Of a stretch of DNA of 64,000 nt, positions 60,232 through 64,000 are shown in pieces. The DNA comes from CAYMAI01 sp964388445 (GTDB lineage: Bacteria > 4484-113 > JAGGVC01). Under the pieces are notes generated by a model, which saw nothing but the letters and a program-made list of their open reading frames with translations, had not been told where the DNA came from and searched no databases. Position numbers and translations under genes: made by a program. Where the stretch lies: the NCBI GenBank assembly GCA_964388445.1, contig CAYMAI010000001.1, positions 124,001 through 188,000 of the forward strand, in the 5' to 3' direction. The stretch's first letter is position 1. Every line of letters starts with the position of its first letter.

Positions 60232-62547
60232 CTATTTATAGGTGCCGGCCAAAAATAGCTCCAATTGATCGAGGGCGTGGACGCTTGCGGCGTCGCCGCT
60301 TTGGCCACCGGGAATTACCGAAAAATAGCCGCTTTCCAAATCGCCTGGCACTGCAATAAGCCTCATTGCCGGCGCGCTTTGGACAATCAACAGACCGGAT
60401 TCGGACAAAACTGATACGCCAGGCCACGGAGAATCCTGCGCCCCTCCGGTTCCACTGTATCCTTCTTTGCCGTTTGCCGGGTTGCCAGTTACGGACGTAT
60501 GATCCAGCATGTTTAGCGCTCCCCAGAGCCAGTTTTCTGGCGTGCCAATCGTCTTTTCAAGGTGTGCGGCGCTTTCCTCCAATGCCCAATAGAGAATGTC
60601 GGCGGCGGTTTCCAATTCGCCGGTTTTCGGATCGTCCCACAGATCCCCAAGCCGCCTTCCAAAGTCGAACCCCTTGCTCCACGAACGGTCGGACATTGTC
60701 GGCCAGCCGCGCGGCTTTAGAATTCTGTCGATAGTTTTCCTGAGCATTAAAAACACGACGCAAGGCCCAACGCTGTCTAGGTCGCACCTGCCGTCCCAAC
60801 TTTGAAGCGCATAGTATGCGGCGGAAAGACCGCTTTCGGGAGGGCCAAATTCGAATTGCGCGGACGCGAGTGTCTCCACGGCAAAATCCCGAAATCCCTT
60901 TCCCAATCTGGAATAAGTATCGGCTTGAATCCTGCCGGCGTCCGAAGGTGAAATTTTTCTGCCGTTCGCTGTCATTTCCTGCAAAAGCTCTTCTATTCTA
61001 AGTGCCCGATGGCCAAATGCGCGAAAGCCGCCAAGTAGCCGCTCGGCATCGGTTTTTTCTAAGCCGTAAATGCTTAACTCGAAACCATCCGGATAAACTT
61101 GGTTGTTCGCGCTAACGATGTAACCGCACGAAGGGTTGAAAGTTCCGGGCAATTCCGCTGCCGTCACGAATCTTTTCCAAGGCAAATCCGCCGTTTCACC
61201 GTCGGCTGTCTTTCCTCCATCATAGGAACGGACAGGGAATTTGCCGGAAGGGAAATAGGCAATATTGCCGCTCGAATCGGCGCAAACAAAATTGATCGCG
61301 GTCGAAACATCGGTTACCGCTTTTTGTATGTCGAAAACTGATTTGGCTTTGCCGACCGCAATATATGCAGTGCCTTCTTTGTCCGGGAAAAGTCCTACCC
61401 AACTTTGGACGATAACGCTTTTGCCTTCATAGAAAAAGACAGGCCCCGCTTCCGTTCGCCTAATTGTCTCAGTTTCACGCTTGATACCGCCGGAGTCTAG
61501 AATCTCGTAAACCACTTCTTCAATTTCGAATGTTTTCCAACCATCACGTGTCAGGTACTCGCCTGGTCCATCCTTCAATTCACGAACTTTGTAACGGATC
61601 GCATCCGCCATGTCTCCCAAGAGCGCCGTATTCCCCCAAACGCAATGCTCGTTTGCGCCGATGACTATGACCGGCAATCCGGCGAGCGTCATTCCACGCG
61701 CTTTCCAGTCTCCCACTGAATAACGAAGTTCGTACATCGTGGACGGAAACTTGGCGTCAAGGTGCGGGTCGCTTGCGAGAATGGGCTTTCCGGACTCGGT
61801 CAATGCGCCGGAAATCACGAAGCAATTGCTGCCCCGCACAAACGACTCGTTTTCCGATGGAAGCAGTTTTGCAGTTTGAGGCAATGTAGATTTCGCGATG
61901 GCAAAATCGGGCAGGTCTTCCTGCTTGATTTGGGAAACAACGCTTTCGTTAAAAACGCCTCCGATCAAATCGAGAAGAGCCGGTTTAATTAGCTTTTTTT
62001 GGTTTTCGAAATTTACCGTCCAGTCCGCATCTGTTGTTAACATCCGCTTCATTACTAGGCCGCAAATAAGCGAGTCTTCAGGAGTCCACGGGCGGGGTAC
62101 GCCGTTCGCCTGAAACGCGGCAGGCAGGCTTTCCATATTTTCGATGCAAAAGTTAATTCCATCTACATTAGCTTGAATTAACGCATATTCCTCTTGCGTA
62201 TATAACTTCAAGCTTTCGCCCGCCACCCGTTCCAAAGCGTATTTTCTGAACATTTTGTCGCTTTGCAGATATTCCTTTCCAGCGAAGGCGGCAAGCTCGC
62301 CCCGGCCCATTCTGCGCACGGACTCGATCTGCACCAGCCGGTGATAGGCGTGCATATATCCCGCCCCGAAAAAGGCGGCTTCCATCGAATCCGCGCTAAT
62401 CGACGGAACTCCGTATCGGTCGAGTACGATTCGCAATTCCGGATACGGCACACCTCTCGGCAGCACCAAGTTCTCCGCCGCTGAAGCATTTATCAAAAGC
62501 GCCGCCACGAAAAGCGGCAACACCAATGTCAAGGTTGTAGCTTTCAT
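60232..62547 (-). CDS. Penicillin acylase family N-terminal nucleophile hydrolase
   Basis: The 771-residue protein has a signal peptide (about 1-24, ending NASAAEN) and the family layout of alpha chain, spacer and beta chain. The expected nucleophile is Ser240 in VRGSNCFV, where autocleavage would occur; ILASDPHLDAKFPS and YELRY follow as in the family, and IVSANNQVYPD contains the Asn that forms the oxyanion hole. Relatives cleave penicillins or N-acyl homoserine lactones; the natural substrate here is unknown. The ATG at 62547 lies 8 bases after TAAAAT. It is monocistronic. Confidence 0.92.
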   Translation of the reverse strand: MKATTLTLVLPLFVAALLINASAAENLVLPRGVPYPELRIVLDRYGVPSISADSMEAAFFGAGYMHAYHRLVQIESVRRMGRGELAAFAGKEYLQSDKMFRKYALERVAGESLKLYTQEEYALIQANVDGINFCIENMESLPAAFQANGVPRPWTPEDSLICGLVMKRMLTTDADWTVNFENQKKLIKPALLDLIGGVFNESVVSQIKQEDLPDFAIAKSTLPQTAKLLPSENESFVRGSNCFVISGALTESGKPILASDPHLDAKFPSTMYELRYSVGDWKARGMTLAGLPVIVIGANEHCVWGNTALLGDMADAIRYKVRELKDGPGEYLTRDGWKTFEIEEVVYEILDSGGIKRETETIRRTEAGPVFFYEGKSVIVQSWVGLFPDKEGTAYIAVGKAKSVFDIQKAVTDVSTAINFVCADSSGNIAYFPSGKFPVRSYDGGKTADGETADLPWKRFVTAAELPGTFNPSCGYIVSANNQVYPDGFELSIYGLEKTDAERLLGGFRAFGHRALRIEELLQEMTANGRKISPSDAGRIQADTYSRLGKGFRDFAVETLASAQFEFGPPESGLSAAYYALQSWDGRCDLDSVGPCVVFLMLRKTIDRILKPRGWPTMSDRSWSKGFDFGRRLGDLWDDPKTGELETAADILYWALEESAAHLEKTIGTPENWLWGALNMLDHTSVTGNPANGKEGYSGTGGAQDSPWPGVSVLSESGLLIVQSAPAMRLIAVPGDLESGYFSVIPGGQSGDAASVHALDQLELFLAGTYK

Positions 62548-62555
62548 GATGCCGG

Positions 62556-62585
62556 ATTTTAGCTAATCGCCCGTAATCAAGTCAA
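62556..62585 (-). promoter_or_regulatory. Promoter of the penicillin acylase-like gene
   Basis: TTGACT (62585-62580) and TAAAAT (62561-62556) on the minus strand are 18 bases apart; the ATG is 8 bases further. Confidence 0.65.
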
Positions 62586-62637
62586 TAAGCCCTAGAATGA
62601 ACTTAGTGCTCGCTGAAAACATATACGATTATTTGGG

Positions 62638-62643
62638 TATAAT
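62638..62643 (+). promoter_or_regulatory. -10 box of the 62684 lipoprotein gene
   Basis: TATAAT with a leader of about 35 bases carrying GGGGGAAGG; no good -35 is visible. Confidence 0.5.
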
Positions 62644-62683
62644 GTAATGGCGCAAGCCGAAATCTTCCATGGGGGAAGGTATT

Positions 62684-64000
62684 ATGAGTTTGAAACTATC
62701 GAAATCGGGCGGTTTTTCCGTCCAATTTGCGGTTATCGTTCTTTTTTTCGCCGCAATCGCGGCGGTTTCCTGCGGTAAATCGCCCGCAGCAGGCTTGAAA
62801 TCCACATCCATCCTCGGCCCCGGCGCCGGCTTCGTGCAGTCCGATTTTAAATCCGGCCCGGAGGCGCTCGGATTCGTTATCGAGGAATTCGCCGAAAGCT
62901 ATCCTGATCCGTCGCAATCCGGCAGACTTGTCCTAAGCTTTCTCGGAAAGGACGAGAAGGGCAATCTGCAGGTCGCCATCGACGCGGTGGATGCGGTAAA
63001 TTACAAATGCGCGCTGCTCCACCTTCATTACGACAATACTAAATTTTCCCCCGCTTCGGTTCACCAGGGCGGCTTTTTGCCCGGAGCCATTTTTCTCGGC
63101 GTAACGTCGCTTCCGGACTTTGTGCCGGTGGGCGCGGTGCTGCCGAACCCGCAGGAACGCGATGGCGTTTCGGGCACGGGCCGCATCGCCGTCGTTACGT
63201 TCGAAGAAAAGCCGTTCACGATGCCCAGAAACGCAAGCGCGGCGCCGATGAACGTTGAAAACCGCATTAACTTCGTGAGCGTTCTCGACGACGCCGTTAA
63301 TAAGCGCGTCACGATTATTTTCACCGAAAAGAACGCGGGCGACTACGATTTGAGCACGGACGTCGCAGTCGCAGACGTCACGCCGGTCGCCATCCGCTAT
63401 CTGCAGATTCCAACGACGATGGACCCGGCCATAGACCCGGTCGCGGTCGTGGACGGCGACTCGAGCGGCGAAGTGGGGATTTCCGACGTCACTCCGATCG
63501 CGCTCAATTATCTTAACGAAGTTTCCGCGTACGCGGTCAAATGGGGATATTTCGACGAGTCCGGCGGAAGCAACGTCATCGTCGGCGACCTTCCCAACCT
63601 GACCGATGCTGGCGCGCCTTATTCCATCAGCCGCGATTATTCCGGCGACGGCCTTCGCCCGCGCTATACCTACACCTTCGACTACGGCGCCAGCGCGGAG
63701 TTCGGCGGCGATAACGCCGAAAACCTGCGGTTTTGGATTCGCCCATACGGCGGCGGCGAATACGGCATCGAAGGCGGCCCGTTTTCCACTCAGGGCGGGC
63801 CGAGCGGCGACACGGCTCCCCCCGTTTGGCAGACAGGCTTCGGCATTATCAGTTCCGCCTACAACAACGACAACACGGAAATAAACATCACTTTCGGTGT
63901 CGCGACCGACGCGGACACGCCGCCCGTAAAATACGCCGCCTACTGGCAAACCGGAACCGAGCTTTACTATCCCGGCGCGCGCGCTGACAACAGGTTCGTC
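62684..64000 (+). CDS. Dockerin-like lipoprotein (runs off right edge)
   Basis: The frame is open for 439 codons from an ATG with GGAAGG 5 bases upstream and continues past the window. It has a lipobox AVSC at about residue 30, a cohesin-like domain (about 75-175, CALLHLHYDNTKFSPASV, GRIAVVTFEEKPF) and two dockerin-like halves at about 219-290: a degenerate YDLSTDVAVADVTPVAIRYL and a good DGDSSGEVGISDVTPIALNYL. A further beta-rich part resembles that of the other members. It is the fourth member of the cohesin/dockerin-like family in the window. Confidence 0.88.
   Translation, partial: MSLKLSKSGGFSVQFAVIVLFFAAIAAVSCGKSPAAGLKSTSILGPGAGFVQSDFKSGPEALGFVIEEFAESYPDPSQSGRLVLSFLGKDEKGNLQVAIDAVDAVNYKCALLHLHYDNTKFSPASVHQGGFLPGAIFLGVTSLPDFVPVGAVLPNPQERDGVSGTGRIAVVTFEEKPFTMPRNASAAPMNVENRINFVSVLDDAVNKRVTIIFTEKNAGDYDLSTDVAVADVTPVAIRYLQIPTTMDPAIDPVAVVDGDSSGEVGISDVTPIALNYLNEVSAYAVKWGYFDESGGSNVIVGDLPNLTDAGAPYSISRDYSGDGLRPRYTYTFDYGASAEFGGDNAENLRFWIRPYGGGEYGIEGGPFSTQGGPSGDTAPPVWQTGFGIISSAYNNDNTEINITFGVATDADTPPVKYAAYWQTGTELYYPGARADNRFV

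Overview
The window is bacterial chromosome with moderately high G+C and densely packed housekeeping genes (dnaX, holA, mfd, ffh, ruvX, glmS, relA/spoT, rplY, prmC, tadA). No rRNA or tRNA gene, insertion sequence, prophage or CRISPR array was found. The organism probably belongs to a poorly characterised lineage. It carries several secreted lipoproteins that combine a cohesin-like beta-sandwich with a dockerin-like repeat. Many genes have a TATAAT-type -10 box only 5-9 bases before a start codon, often GTG or TTG, which implies leaderless transcripts. Its dnaX has an A9 slippage run like that known from Thermus. None of this fixes the phylum, and I do not name one.

Layout. 1-4.1 kb (minus): the start of an AAA-type ATPase leaving the left edge, a terminator, and a 1067-residue PKD/fibronectin lipoprotein. 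4.3-15.2 kb: dnaX, a thioredoxin-like protein, proline dehydrogenase, tadA, a histone-H1-like protein, enoyl-CoA hydratase-holA, then a class III aminotransferase, a membrane protein and P5C dehydrogenase. 15.3-18.5 kb: a DNA methyltransferase fused to a nuclease-like domain with an A+T-rich membrane-protein partner, then a non-coding stretch with C/T-rich repeats. 18.5-27.2 kb: prmC, a Sua5/TsaC gene, a radical SAM protein, mntP, a DUF502 protein and mfd. 27.2-35.1 kb: a candidate structured RNA and three lipoprotein genes in a row with clear promoters and terminators. 35.2-38.9 kb: accessory segment with a GxxExxY gene between inverted repeats, a short-chain dehydrogenase and a lipoprotein gene with an in-frame stop. 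39-44.6 kb: an MFS transporter, glmS, a sigma-factor operon and a histidine phosphatase. 44.6-54.6 kb: mostly minus-strand genes including prxQ, comEC, dtd-relA and yqeG-ruvX. 54.7-60 kb: ffh, then the operon rplY / NurA-like / HerA-like / zinc-ribbon protein. 60.2-64 kb: a penicillin-acylase homologue and a further dockerin-like lipoprotein leaving the right edge.

How genes may work together. The aminotransferase, proline dehydrogenase and P5C dehydrogenase would funnel ornithine (or putrescine) and proline into glutamate. DnaX and HolA are both clamp-loader subunits. The HerA-like ATPase and NurA-like protein form a likely DNA-processing pair. The methyltransferase/nuclease fusion plus its membrane partner is the best candidate for an undescribed defence-like module. 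The lipoproteins probably form a cell-surface layer or assembly.
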